Shown here one piece after another: positions 10,268 to 21,534 of a DNA stretch of 64,000 bases. A program made the position numbers and the translations under genes. Each line of letters opens with the position of its first letter. Position 1 is the first letter of the stretch. The notes under the pieces were generated by a model. That model saw only the letters and a list, made by a program, of their open reading frames with translations. It was not told the DNA's origin and made no database searches. The stretch covers positions 124,001-188,000 of the forward strand of contig WOFQ01000062.1 of the NCBI GenBank assembly GCA_012184525.1. Direction: 5' to 3'. Source of the stretch: Xenoacremonium recifei (Eukaryota > Ascomycota > Sordariomycetes > Hypocreales > Nectriaceae).

Positions 10268-13200
10268 CTAGGGTCCAAACAGGGAGTCGACACTTCGTAC
10301 CTCGTTAGGCTTTGCGCCCTCGCTCGACTCGGCCGGGTGGGATCTCTCTGCAGCCTCATCTAGAGATTGCCTCTGCTCGCCTCGTGGCCCAGCTTGTCCA
10401 GATGGGACCCCCTTCTGAGCCAGCCTGGCATTGACTGCTGAAAGAAGAGCTCCTTGCGTGGGACTTGTGGCCGCTGGAGTATCAGCCGGAGCTGCGCGAA
10501 GCGAGTTCGTTTCGCTCGCCAAAGCACTGTTCTTGAGTGCGGTACCACCACCAATGTTAAAGGGGAGTGTGCCCTTCTTAGAACCAGAGCTACTGCGCCG
10601 GCTTTCAAGGCTCTTTGACAGCGTCTTGTTGATGCCCTCAATGCTTGTCACGCTATCGCGGCCCTTACCCTTGCTACCATGCGAATGGATATTGGCGGTC
10701 GCTTCGACGGTAGTAGCGGCAACAGTTGATTTACCCATTCCAGGGGTAGACGGTGCACCGGGCTTATCCTCGTGGGCGTCGATAAGATACCAGCGGAGAC
10801 CATCTGAGAGCTGGAAAGGGTTCTCGTTCTCTTCGTCGTTCATCGAGTCCGCCTCATTGCTGGGTTGCATGCTCTTAGAAAGATCGACAACACGCTCCTG
10901 GATGCGAGAGATCCGTGCCACAAGCCATTCGCGGTGTCGCAAACGATGAACATCCTGCTCACGCAAGAAGTAATGCGGGAATCCAACGTTAAACGCTGCC
11001 CAGGCACCAGCTTGCTGATTGCGCGTGGGGAGGAAGAGAGCGAGATCACCCTCCTTGAAATGCCTAAACGCTATCTTGTCATGAGCGTCCTTCTGCATCG
11101 TGTGAGCCTTATCACGATATGCTCGGCCCTCTCGTTGAAACTTGCGAGCAAGATGCTCCACCTCCTTGATCCTGCGGTAGATGGTGTCGGAGAAAAGATC
11201 CATATCAAAGTCACCGAGTTTGTTCATGAAAGCATCGTACTTCTCCGTCTCAACGTCCTCATCCGCATTGTTCAGCCAGTAAAGCAGCTCAAGGTCAGTG
11301 CTGTCGGCCAAAGCACGTGTGAGGGTCCCAGATCGACGGATGGAGGATCCGGGGTCGGAGGAGTCGTTCGGGTTCTGATGAGATGTTCGCTCAGAGCGGG
11401 GAATTTTGTTTATGGACATTTGTCCCTCCGCCCGCTTCACTGCGAAACCGACTCGTTCCAGAAGTCGTGTCAACCGGTCGTTATGAGAGTACAGTCTCTG
11501 GGTCAGATCCTTAGTCCGTTCGTCTCGGGCCTCGTATCGGTGCGTCATGCTGGAAAGCTTGCTCTGTAGTGTCTCGATCTTCTCCTGGAACATGTGAAGT
11601 TCTTCCTCTAGGCTGCCCACCTTGGACTGCCGAGAAGCAACCTCTTCCGTGAGCGTCATGACCTTCTTCTCCTCTTCTTCGAGTCGCTTCTGGAGGTTCT
11701 CTGAGCCCGTTTGGCCGGCGCTAAGTCTCGTGCGAAGCCCACTGAGTTCCTCTCGCCCTTCAGCAAGCTCCGCCTCTAAGGCTGCCACCTTGGCCTTCTC
11801 CTCGGACAGTACTTCTCGCTGATTGACTGACGATAATTCCTCCTCAGAAAGCTTGGCCTGTGTCGTCTCAAGTTCTGCCCGTAGCTCCTTGGCGGAATGC
11901 ATTGCTTGGTCAAGATCCGCTTTCAGCAATGTCCGGTCATTCTCCAGGTTCTGTATCTTAGCGAGAAGGTCAGTGGCGTGAGAGAGAAGAGCGTCTGTGA
12001 GGTCAACAGCGTCGCTTGGAATGGTCTCATCGGGCAAAAGTTGAGAGTGCAGCTTCTCCAGCGTTTCTAGCTGTTGTGCACTCGTCTCTTCCACAGTCGC
12101 AAGCTTCTTGGACAGAGTCCGTGATTCTTCTTGAACAGCTTGTAGCTCTCGCTCAAGTGTTTCCTGCTGCTCTCGTTGAATTCGAGTCTCTTTCCTTAAG
12201 AACTCTACTTGGCCCTGGGCTTTGAGAACGCCGTCTTGGTGATCTTTGGTCATTTGCTCAATCTGAGACTCGAGAGCTTCAACCTTCTCGACATAATTGG
12301 CTTTCTCGTGTTGCCTCGATTCGTCGAAATGGTCGATCTCGTCTTCTGTATATTCCAGACGGGCTTTGAGCGTCTTGATTTCATCCTCGAGGGATTTCCG
12401 CTCCTCATCGAATTCTCGCTTTTGAGCTTCCATATTCCCAAGGAGATCCTTCTTGGTGGAGTTTGCCTCCTCGAATTGGCCCTTCATATTATCGTTCTGC
12501 GTTGCTTGAGCGCTGAGTTCCTGCTGGAATCGAGTAGAACGCTGCTTTTCTTGATGTAAATCATGCTCGAGCTGTGTGATGCGACGCAGTAGAGGGTCGA
12601 TGCTTTCCGATGAACGCCTCCGATCGCTGATACGATTTGACCGTATGGAAGAATTGGAACCATGTCTCTCGCGAGGTTGAGGGCTTTGCGGTTGAAAGAT
12701 ATTTCCAGGATGCGAAGCCTGGCTTTGTCGATGTAACAGATCTTCCAGTCGTCGGACCCTGCTCTCGGCCGTCTTCAGTTTGTTTTCCAACTTGCCTTTG
12801 TCGTCTTGCAGAGACCGCAGAAGATCATCGTCTCCTCTGATCATGAGGCCGCTTCTCCCAAGCGCAGCCTCATGAACACTGCCATTCTTGAAGGCCTTGA
12901 GTCTCTTGGACTGTTGTTTTGTCGGATTATTGAGCTCTTGGACTAGGTTCATAATGTCGTTGAGGATGGTCGGATCTACTTCCTGGGTGTCCAGTACCTG
13001 GATGAACTCATCTAGGTCGCCCTTGTTCACTGCTGGCCATGGATTGTCCTCGCCGAGTAGATTGACCTCGAGACCGACAACGTTGGTATCAAGCTCTGGG
13101 CCGTACGTGCTCCCGACCATCTTTTGCCATTTCCGTCGCCTCTTAGCCTCTTCGTCCTGAAAGAGGGCCATCTCATTGGCGAGTGTTGCAGAATCGCTTT

Positions 13201-14559
13201 TGACTTTATCAACCCACTCTCGTCGTCGGATGGCTTCCGCGGTAAATGAGGCATACATGTATGGCAGCTGGTGAATAAGTCGAAGATAATCGAAAGTAGT
13301 CATGTCGTCTATGGACTGGTTGAGAACGTTGATTTGTGCCTTGACATGATTGTGAAGAGACGTGACATTGGCTATGGCTCTCATGAACGAGGCAGATTCG
13401 TTGGCGAATGTGTTTCGTGCCTTTGTTGCATAATGAAGCATCTCATCCATGTCTATGATCCTATTCTTAAGTGTAGGAATGAGACGTTCGGTGTGGATGG
13501 AAGCCGTCTTGGAAGCCTGGGCCAAATCTCGTTGAGAATTGCTGTAACCTAGTGCAGTTCGGTAATCGGAGTCTATCTGCTTGGCAACAGCTTCGATGTC
13601 CTCCAAGAGCTGACCGGCATCGGCGTCATGGTTAAGAACAGAGCTTTGTAACAGTTGGTCGACCCTCTTGATAAGATCCTCCAGCCCTTGATACATACTC
13701 GTGGCTGCCTTATCCATTTCGGTTGCCTTGTCGCTGAACCGTCTATGCGCTGTTGGGGCTAGTTTGCCAGCCTTTTTGACGGTTTCGAGCTCGATCAAGT
13801 CTATAAGAGTAGGTTTCGACTTGCCGACCTCTCGACGAGTCATGAACTTGACCATGGCAGGTAATACTGGTGTGTTTCTGGCTAGGTCGAGATAATTCTC
13901 CCAGTTCGTGACCAATTGCTCATGGTCTTCAAGAGCTGGCTTAACCCATTTCTGCAGATCGTTGAATTTCGGCTCGATCGTCTTGATGCTGATTTCCAAG
14001 TTGGTGACGGCAGCGTCCAGGCACTTGCTTATGACATCGATCTCGCTATATCGGGCGTGCGCGGTGGAACCCATGCCATCTGCATCTTCGACTATCCGCA
14101 TCGCCCAATTGCGACGGGCCTGGTAAAGTTCTTGCCATGATGAGATGGCCTGTACATCCTCTATCGAGTTGGGTGCATTGGTAGCCGAGTATTTCTTGGG
14201 AGCGGGCAATTCGGAAACAAGGTTCGAGGCTCCAGATGTCGCTGGTTGGCTGATTCGGATATCATAGATGAAAATTTCACCCTGGAAAGAGTTAGAAAAG
14301 TCATCAAAATCATGACATATGACCATACCTCGGCGTGCAAACTCGCAAACTTAACGCTACGACCTTGAGGGGTCAAGGCGATGATGTATTGGACTGGAAC
14401 GGAACTCTTTCGAGACACCCACGTTTTCAGATCATCGAGACTGCGCTTTTGGTCAGAAGCTGGCGAACGCAGCGTCGTATATCCCACCCACCTGGAGAAT
14501 TGAGTCACATCCACCTCGAGCCGCTGGCCCGTATGGGCGATCAACACCTGCGTAGCCAT
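10268..14559 (-). CDS. ATG11: Autophagy-related protein 11 (selective autophagy scaffold)
   Basis: Three exons, 14559-14492, 14440-14329 and 14281-10268, encode 1,397 aa, a normal size for the family. The first two exons give the conserved ubiquitin-like start, MATQVLIAHTGQRLEVDVTQF then SSLDDLKTWV and LTPQGRSVKF. A long coiled-coil array lies at about residues 545-995. The C-terminal ATG11/FIP200 claw region (KIAFRHFKEGDLALFLPT ... WYLIDAHED) is at about 1,129-1,229, followed by a disordered Ser-rich tail. Atg11 links cargo receptors to the Atg1 kinase complex in mitophagy, pexophagy and the Cvt-type pathway. The gene is divergent from the CENP-H-like gene, 435 bp between start codons. Confidence 0.93.
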
Positions 14560-14994
14560 CCCAAGACATCTCCCGCGAAAGACAATGCGGCGCTGCGGCG
14601 ACCGGCTGGAGCGAAACAGATGAAAAGGAAAAGAGTAAGGGAAGAAAGAAGGAAGAAGATGAAGACAGCAGCCTGGCGGGGCCAAGAACCTGGACGGTTG
14701 TTGCGGGTCGTCGCCCTTCTTCGCGTGACGATAACGATGCAAGGTCGTAAGGCGAAAACAGCTTGAGGTGCAAGCTGAGGATGGCTAAGGCTAAGGCTGA
14801 CTGATCCCGCGGGGGCGGGTGCTAGCGTGACCGGTGCCTTGTGACTTGTGGTGCCTGATAACACTGATTGGCGGGCTGCGCCACAGATTAGCTTTACAGA
14901 TGCACCGCCACACGAGACTCTCTCGAGCAGCGCGATGATCGTCGCGTTCATGCAGGATGAAAGCTGCCATTGCCATTCTACATTTACAACCAAG
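14560..14994. promoter_or_regulatory. Divergent promoter region between ATG11 and the CENP-H-like gene
   Basis: These 435 bp separate two start codons facing away from each other, so both promoters must lie here or reach into the neighbouring leaders. Open frames extend into it from both sides but carry no domain. No TATA box was recognised. Confidence 0.5.
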
Positions 14995-15797
14995 ATGACA
15001 CAAATAGACCAGCCCATGGAAAACGGTCTCGATGAAGAGGCGCATCTACCCTTGACAGAGGACGAGGCAAAAGCTTTGGCGCTCTACGATCGGCTACAAG
15101 AGCTGCGACTCGAGATAGCCATCATCAATGCCCAGAGGGCGCATTACAAGGGTGCGTGGGAAGAACTCGGAGAATGTGACAAGCAACTCACGTGTTACAG
15201 ATGAGCCCTCAGATCCTTCAGATGAGGAGACGCGCGAAGCTCAGGCGCAACTTCTAGAGGCGCGCGCAAGATATGTCTTGCGAAATAACGTGGTTGACGC
15301 GGTCATGATGGCGAACCCCATCTTGAAAGCCGTCCACAACGGAGCCGACGCATCACCAATTGAACGGTACGCGCAGTTTCTACATATGCATGCTGTTTAA
15401 ATTCACTGACTCGATCCAAAGCGAGCTTCTCCCATATTTGGAACAAAGAGACGAATCAGCCTTTGCTGCCTCGAAGCAAGCAGCGGAATCTGGCAGAGTA
15501 TGGGACGAAATCACTAAAGTGCAAAGCGAGACGTTACGCGTTTCCCAGCAGAATGTTCGCCTTACTGCCGAGCTTTTCGCGCTGACAGAGGAGGTCAAGG
15601 TGAAGACGAGGGGGCGCGAAGATAATCCGCAGATAAGGCGCGACTTGGACAAGCTTGAGCGCGACCTCGGTGCCAGCAAGCAGCGGTGGAGAGTGATGAA
15701 GGGCGTCGCGGCCGGGATTATTGCTGGGAGCGGTGTTGACTGGGCTGCGGATGATGAGTTGCGCGACATCGTGCTGGACCCAGAGACTGAAGAGTGA
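14995..15797 (+). CDS. CENP-H-like inner kinetochore protein
   Basis: Three exons, 14995-15151, 15201-15366 and 15422-15797, give 232 aa; both introns have good GT...AG ends and phases match. The protein begins MTQIDQPMENGLDEEAHL. The N-terminal helix EAKALALYDRLQELRLEIAI, the central SPIERELLPYLEQRDE and the C-terminal KGVAAGIIAGSGVDWA match the pattern I know from fungal CENP-H family proteins (Mcm16/Fta3 counterparts). It is mostly coiled coil. CENP-H works with CENP-I and CENP-K in the constitutive centromere-associated network. The family call rests on motif memory rather than a search, but three separated motifs agree. Confidence 0.75.
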
Positions 15798-18700
15798 ACA
15801 TCACACCCTGAGTTCTAGACCCAGAAGCTTCCGGGATGCATGCTGCTCCCCTGCGCAAAGGCGATCCTCAACTTAGACGGCTGTTGGTCAGCGACAGCCC
15901 TAGGAGACGGGACGAGAAGCACCGATCCGACCCTCGTTGTGGAGAGCGAAACCAATCTGGCGATTTCAAGGAACGGCTCGCACGTGGAGATCCCATTTTG
16001 GTCCCTCTGCTCACTTACTCCGTCATGGATATGAGAGTCTGCGGTCGACGACGGTGAACCGGGTCTATGACGGAGCGTCGAAGACTGTGCGACAATAGAT
16101 ATGCCCATGGACGGGTTTCGTTATCCCCCTTGATAGAGTCCCTGCACCTATGCATGATCAGAAGCAGGATATCAGTTGCTCCAGCCCTCAGAAAAGGAGC
16201 TGGAGCTGATAATATGCAATGCAACTTGAATCGCAATTGAACTCCTTCCGCTATTTCTCCCATGTTTGCCCTGCCCGTATGATTTCCTTCATCTGCTCCC
16301 GATAGGGCTTAGTACTTTTAAGGAGCTATGACCACCGTGCCGGAGCTTCACGTGATGATGTAAGAGCCATGATGTGACCGGCAAACCGCCGTTGCTTGCG
16401 CTCAATGGTGAGAGAGAGCTTCAAAGCTCACCCGATGTGAATGCAGAACGTCTGTTCTCGAGACCCTGACGTTGCGAAGCTATAAAGGGCTCTGGGTCCT
16501 CGTGCGCAAGGCGCGCGTCAATAAGCAGCTACGATATTGGGTATCTCAACATCTTTCCTTTTATATTTCTAAGCGATTGGTCTTCTGCCTGGGGTTTCTC
16601 GAGTCGAAGAAAGAGGGAGAGGCGTGGAACAGTCAAAGTGGTCGAGTGTTGGGGCATGCTGGGCTCCCTGAGCGCTGGGCCAGGGGTGGCCGGGAGAAGT
16701 CATCAAGCGTCAGCGCCTGGCTAGGTACAGCACAGTATCAACAGTATCGACCGCCAGCGCTGGCTCCCTGACCACCCAAGTTTTGGTGTGTCGCGTACCC
16801 GCCCGAAGTCTCTGCTGGTACCTCGCAGTTGGGCCACTGGCGTGAGTTCCTCGCAGTCCTCGCCCATGCTCCCAGGTTGTTTTGGGTCCAGGCGGAGGAA
16901 TGGCCCGCACAACCCAGACACGCCGCGCGCACTGGCCGGTCGAGCTACTGGGCGAATGTACAGTACTTGTTGCATGTTTGCTTGTCCCGCGCTGGAGCAG
17001 GTCTGTCTGCACCAATTTAGCAAGCCAGCAGACCACGCCAAAGTGCTGCTCGTGGTACCAGCAGCGCCCGCATCCGATATATGCGTGACGAGGTATCCCC
17101 TCCAGGCGTCATCTGTCCGCGGGACTGCGAAACTTTGAGAGGCATGTGGTGCGTGTTTTGCTGCTCTGAAGGTGCTCTTAGAGGGTTGTTGATCGTCGAC
17201 GTCCCATACCGAGACTTTTGGATCACAACAAGTCGCGGGCTCGGCGGCAGCAGAGGCGTGGGCCTCCTCTCGATGCTCTCCTATTTGTGGCAAGGGGCAT
17301 TGCAAGACCAAGCATGTCGTGGTGGTCATACATGTACGCGCGCAAAAGGAGAGCAAATCCGCAGCATGTTCGCAGACAGTGCCTCAACCAGTTAGAGAGA
17401 AAGTTGAGGGAAGAGCTAGGATAGCTCGTACGGCGCTCTCCCTCTCCTAGGTTTGGTTGGCACTGAGTTTGCAGAGTTGCATGGAGCAGGGTCCTCTTCT
17501 TGCGACTCGGTTGCGGATGACACCCGCGTGAGTTCGGGGTGGGCAATGGCACCGGAGAGGAGTGACTCGTGGGCATGGGGCGTGACGGACAAGACTGTCT
17601 GTGAGCGTGAGCGCGAGTGAGTGTGCGCATGTGGGTGGACGGAAAGGTTTCGGTCGCAATGGGTGGTCACTGCCCATTCCCCCCCTAGTAACGAAGGGCA
17701 CCCTGCCATCAGCTCCCCTCAGTTCGGTTAGGGAGGTGGTATGTGAGGGAGAAGACCAGAGAGGCGAGCGGGCACTGGTGAGGGGGTACTCGGAGGCGCG
17801 TACCGGTACATGAAAACTTCGTATGACGGTACTTCTTCGTCATGCATAATTAAAGTACCCCGCCAGCAGTCCAGTCCACTGTCCAGTTATCTGGGTTGCT
17901 AGGCATCGGGCTGCCCAGGACGAGAGGCGCCAGACCCCGTTTGCGGTGGGTGATGAGATGGTCTAGAACAGGAGTCGGTCAATTAGGAGCTCCAGTGTTG
18001 ATCGCGCCCGCGACGCTCAGCCAACTTTCAGCCAGAGCTGCTGCATGGAGCTGTGAGCTGCTGTTTGCTGCACTTGTAGGGAGCAGGGAACGTCAGCAGC
18101 CCGATGCGACGCCCACTCGCACTTGTGGAAGTGTCTTCCTTCTCGTCTCTCCGCCACAGTCTGTGTTATGCTGGCGCTCTGGCGTAACACATACTATGTC
18201 GAGTTCTCAGTAGCTTCGCGCCAGATGGGGGGTGGTATTCGGTATGTAAGAGTCTCGAAAAACAGGTAAAACATGGCCGAGATTGGGACGTGACGAAAAG
18301 TTACCGTACTGGGTAGTTTTGTGACAGCCTCATCGCACAATCAACCGCCGAGACGACACGGAAAACGAGAGGGCGACTTGCATTGCACATCGGACATGGT
18401 GTATGTGAGAGTGCATAGCTTCCCTTGGTAAGGTGGCTGTCGACGGAGTTACGCGCATCGATGTTATTGAATGTCTCCCGAGCAGATGACGGCGAGCCAA
18501 AGGTTAGCCGCTAGTCAAGATCGCTCTCTTGTCGGACAGTGTCAGTGAGTGTCGCTGGACTCGAGCAGAGCTGGCAAGCATCGACAATGCCCGTTACTCC
18601 GTAAAAGCGCTAAACCTTGAGTCGCCTCGGACACGGACGGGCATCGCACCCTCTGCGGGAACCTCCACTTATAAGACAATCAGCCAGCATCTGCCCTCTG

Positions 18701-21019
18701 ATCAGTGATCAAATATCACTCTGCATCGGGAAACGGGCCTTTTCACTGCAACAGGGAGTGCATCGGCGTTTCGCACAGAGACGGATTTGCGAGCCGAAAG
18801 TGTTTAGCAATTCCGATGCAGTTCAACAGCGGCCGCTGTAGGGGGAACAAGATAGTCAGTCCAATGCGTAGCATACGACCTATACACAACACACCGAGAA
18901 GGCATGTGTGAAGAGGCAGCGGCTCTTGAGGAAACGTGGGGCCCGGTATTTCGTAAAACGCCTCAACTGGCAAGCCTCTTCTCTCTACTACTGGTCTCAA
19001 AGTATATTGGGGTGGCCACCTCGAACAGCGGTGGGTGTACAATGCGCGGCGGCTTGGTGAGTAACAGTCTGCAAGAGAGCAGCAAGCTCAATAACATCCG
19101 GAGCTTGCGAGGAGGGAGGCGTGGCACAGGAACGCGCCTCGGGGAGGGTGTCGGTATTGGCCCGGTCTGGCGAGGGTGGTTTGAAGGATGACGGGCTTCT
19201 TCTAGGGAGGTGGAAGGACGGGGGTTGGCAAAGAGGAGGGGGAGTGATGTGAAGCAAGCAAGCAAGACAAGAAGCAAGTCCGCCGCAGCCACCTAGCCTG
19301 CCCGCGCGCGCACGCACACACAAGCAGGAAGTATACTGTGCGAACTGCGTCAAGCCGGTCCTGGTACCTCGCCCTTGTACTCTACCTCGGCGGGACGGGC
19401 TGCGAGCGACATGTACCTCCACAGTACCACGCAGAATCGCAGCAGGAAGGACCCAGGAAGGGCGCGCTCACTGGGCTGTTTGCTTGCTAGCGGCTGGCGC
19501 CCTCACCGGCAGCGCCTTCCCGGAGGACGCGGATTTGGCGGGCGGGCGTGTCTGGCTGGAGCTGTTCCAGTGTGATGAGGATGAGCGCTGGGCCTGCCCT
19601 GCCCCGAGCTGTGCCTCTAGCATTTCAGGCTTATCCTGAAGAAGGGCGATTCTGGGAATTCGGGAGGGCAAGTCGGAATGAGAGGGAGGAAAAAGGTACT
19701 TCGGATCGCGTCACGATCGGGGGGTGCAACGCGTGCAGGTACATTGGGTCGAAGGTACCTGCCTGCGGTCGCCGCACAGCACCTCAGGCTTCAGCAGCCA
19801 GCGCGTACAGCAGACGGACGGCAGGGCATTCAGTGCTGGAGCGCTGGGCAGCTGCTGTGCTGGCTGGGGCTTGGGCATCACAATCGCAAACTTCAGCTGC
19901 GCACTGGGCACCTCCCGTCGCCTCAGCCCGCCCCGGCAAAGGCGCAAAAGCAAAGGCGATGACGGCAAAAGGTTGGTTGGCATGGCATTGGATCTGGGCT
20001 GGTCGCGAAAAGGGATGATGGACTGGCTGGACTGGGCGTGGTAACTTGGGAGGTGGGCGTGGGCGGGAGGTAGTAGCAGGAGGTACCTCCAGGTCCAGTC
20101 CTAAGCCCACCTCAGTCCAAGTCCAAGTCCAAGGAGGCCAGCCCGAGCGAGCCAGCCAGCCAGCCCAGTCACTCACCCGGGCGCGTTCCTGTTCCTCCAC
20201 AGTCCACACACAATCACCCGCCCATAGTAAAAAGGCTGCCGCGGCCCTCCCCCCATACATTTTCCCTCTCTCTCCTCTCCCATACAAACTCCCAGCCAAA
20301 CGCTTCCCATACAAATCCGCGCCCTCACAACACACACGACACGCTCGTCTGGTAAGCTACCGCCTCTACCGCCCTCTCACTTACACCGCGCGCCACCACC
20401 CAACGCCAGCAAAAGACTCTTGCCGCCTGCGCGCTGTTCATGCGCCCGTGCAATCGCGATCGCATCAACGCGCTGCCTGTGTTTTTGCCTGATTTGCGCA
20501 TCTGCATTGGCCGTGAGGCGTCGCGCAATCCCGAGTTGCGCTTTCGCATCGCATCGCATCGCATCTCTTCCTCTGCCCACTTCGCCCATGCTGCGCGTCG
20601 CGTGTCAACGTCCACCACAAAGCTAACGGCGCCGCCTTCAACAGTTCTCAACTTCAGTCTCGGACTCTCCCGTCTCCAAATCCCCTCCAAGGTAAGCTTG
20701 CCCTCCAACCGGAGTTTTTTCTGAGCTTCAAAACGCCGCATCGACGCGTTGCTTGCCGCAATGGCCTTTGCGCTCCGCCATCACCCTCATCGCCCCTCCA
20801 GCTCCGCCTCGCGACTCGAGCTTCAAGCTCCACGTCAAGCTACCCCTCCACTGCTTCGTGCATTCACTATCTCATTTGCGCCGCTTGCTTAGAGTCGGCC
20901 AACTCTCATCACCAACACCCACCCCTCACCGCACTTCACTTGACACTTAACATGAAACCCCTTAACCTATGCATGGCTCTTAGGTCCTCAATCTAACGCT
21001 TCTAAATAGAACATCCAAA
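15798..21019. other. 5.2-kb gene desert; CENP-H-like 3' flank and NHP6 upstream/leader region
   Basis: No protein gene, tRNA or repeat family was recognised in 5.2 kb. Open frames on both strands are short, overlapping and low in complexity. The right part (about 19.2-20.9 kb) is CT-rich and contains microsatellite-like runs such as GCCAGCCAGCCAGCCCAG near 20,150, which fits a long promoter and transcribed leader for NHP6. A possible leader intron is listed separately. A non-coding transcript is possible but nothing in the sequence proves one. Confidence 0.5.
20692..20983 (+). other. Probable 5' UTR intron of NHP6
   Basis: A strong donor (AAG|GTAAGC at 20691/20692) lies in CT-rich leader-like sequence, and an acceptor TTAG ends at 20983, 36 bp before the NHP6 start codon. 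An alternative acceptor AATAG lies at about 21010. Leader introns are common in highly expressed fungal genes; this one is inferred from splice signals only. Confidence 0.4.
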
Positions 21020-21534
21020 ATGCCTAAGGTCGCTGCCGGCAAGCGTGGAAAGGTTGAGAAGAAGCGCGGAAAGAAGGGTAAGTCAACTAGCTCGCAATGA
21101 CACCACTGCCTGGGAGTAATTAAGTAGGCACTCTGGATCAAAGAGTCGTCTACCTCAATCGCTCCTAGCTGTGGTTGCCCTTGGCGCAATCCATAGCCTA
21201 AGAGAGCCCATGGCTAACCTGCCTCAGACCCCAACGCCCCCAAGCGTGGTCTTTCCGCCTACATGTTCTTCGCCAACGAGCAGCGAGAGAACGTCCGTGA
21301 GGAGAACCCTGGTATCTCCTTCGGACAGGTTGGCAAGCTTCTCGGTGAGCGATGGAAGGCTCTTAACGAGAAGCAGCGCGCCCCGTATGAGGCCAAGGCT
21401 GCTGCCGACAAGAAGCGTTACGAGGATGAGAAGGCGGCCTACAATGTAAGATCATTGCCCCCCACTACAGTCTTGCGCTGAAACTAATTCTAGTCTTGAA
21501 CAAGGCCGACCTGGAAGAGGATGAATCCTCTTAG
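21020..21534 (+). CDS. NHP6: HMG-box chromatin protein Nhp6
   Basis: Three exons, 21020-21077, 21228-21445 and 21505-21534, give 101 aa. A basic N-terminus (MPKVAAGKRGKVEKKRGKK) is followed by one HMG box starting DPNAPKRGLSAYMFFANEQR and ending DKKRYEDEKAAYN, then a short acidic tail ADLEEDESS. The last exon uses an AAG acceptor, chosen because the acidic ESS tail is conserved in fungal Nhp6 proteins. A TAG acceptor 12 nt upstream would end the protein after one residue. Nhp6 bends DNA without sequence specificity and assists FACT and transcription initiation. Confidence 0.92.

Noticed and set aside
19548..20335. Open frames of 156-183 codons on both strands in the NHP6 upstream region
   Set aside because: Low-complexity GC-rich DNA with overlapping frames; no protein family character.
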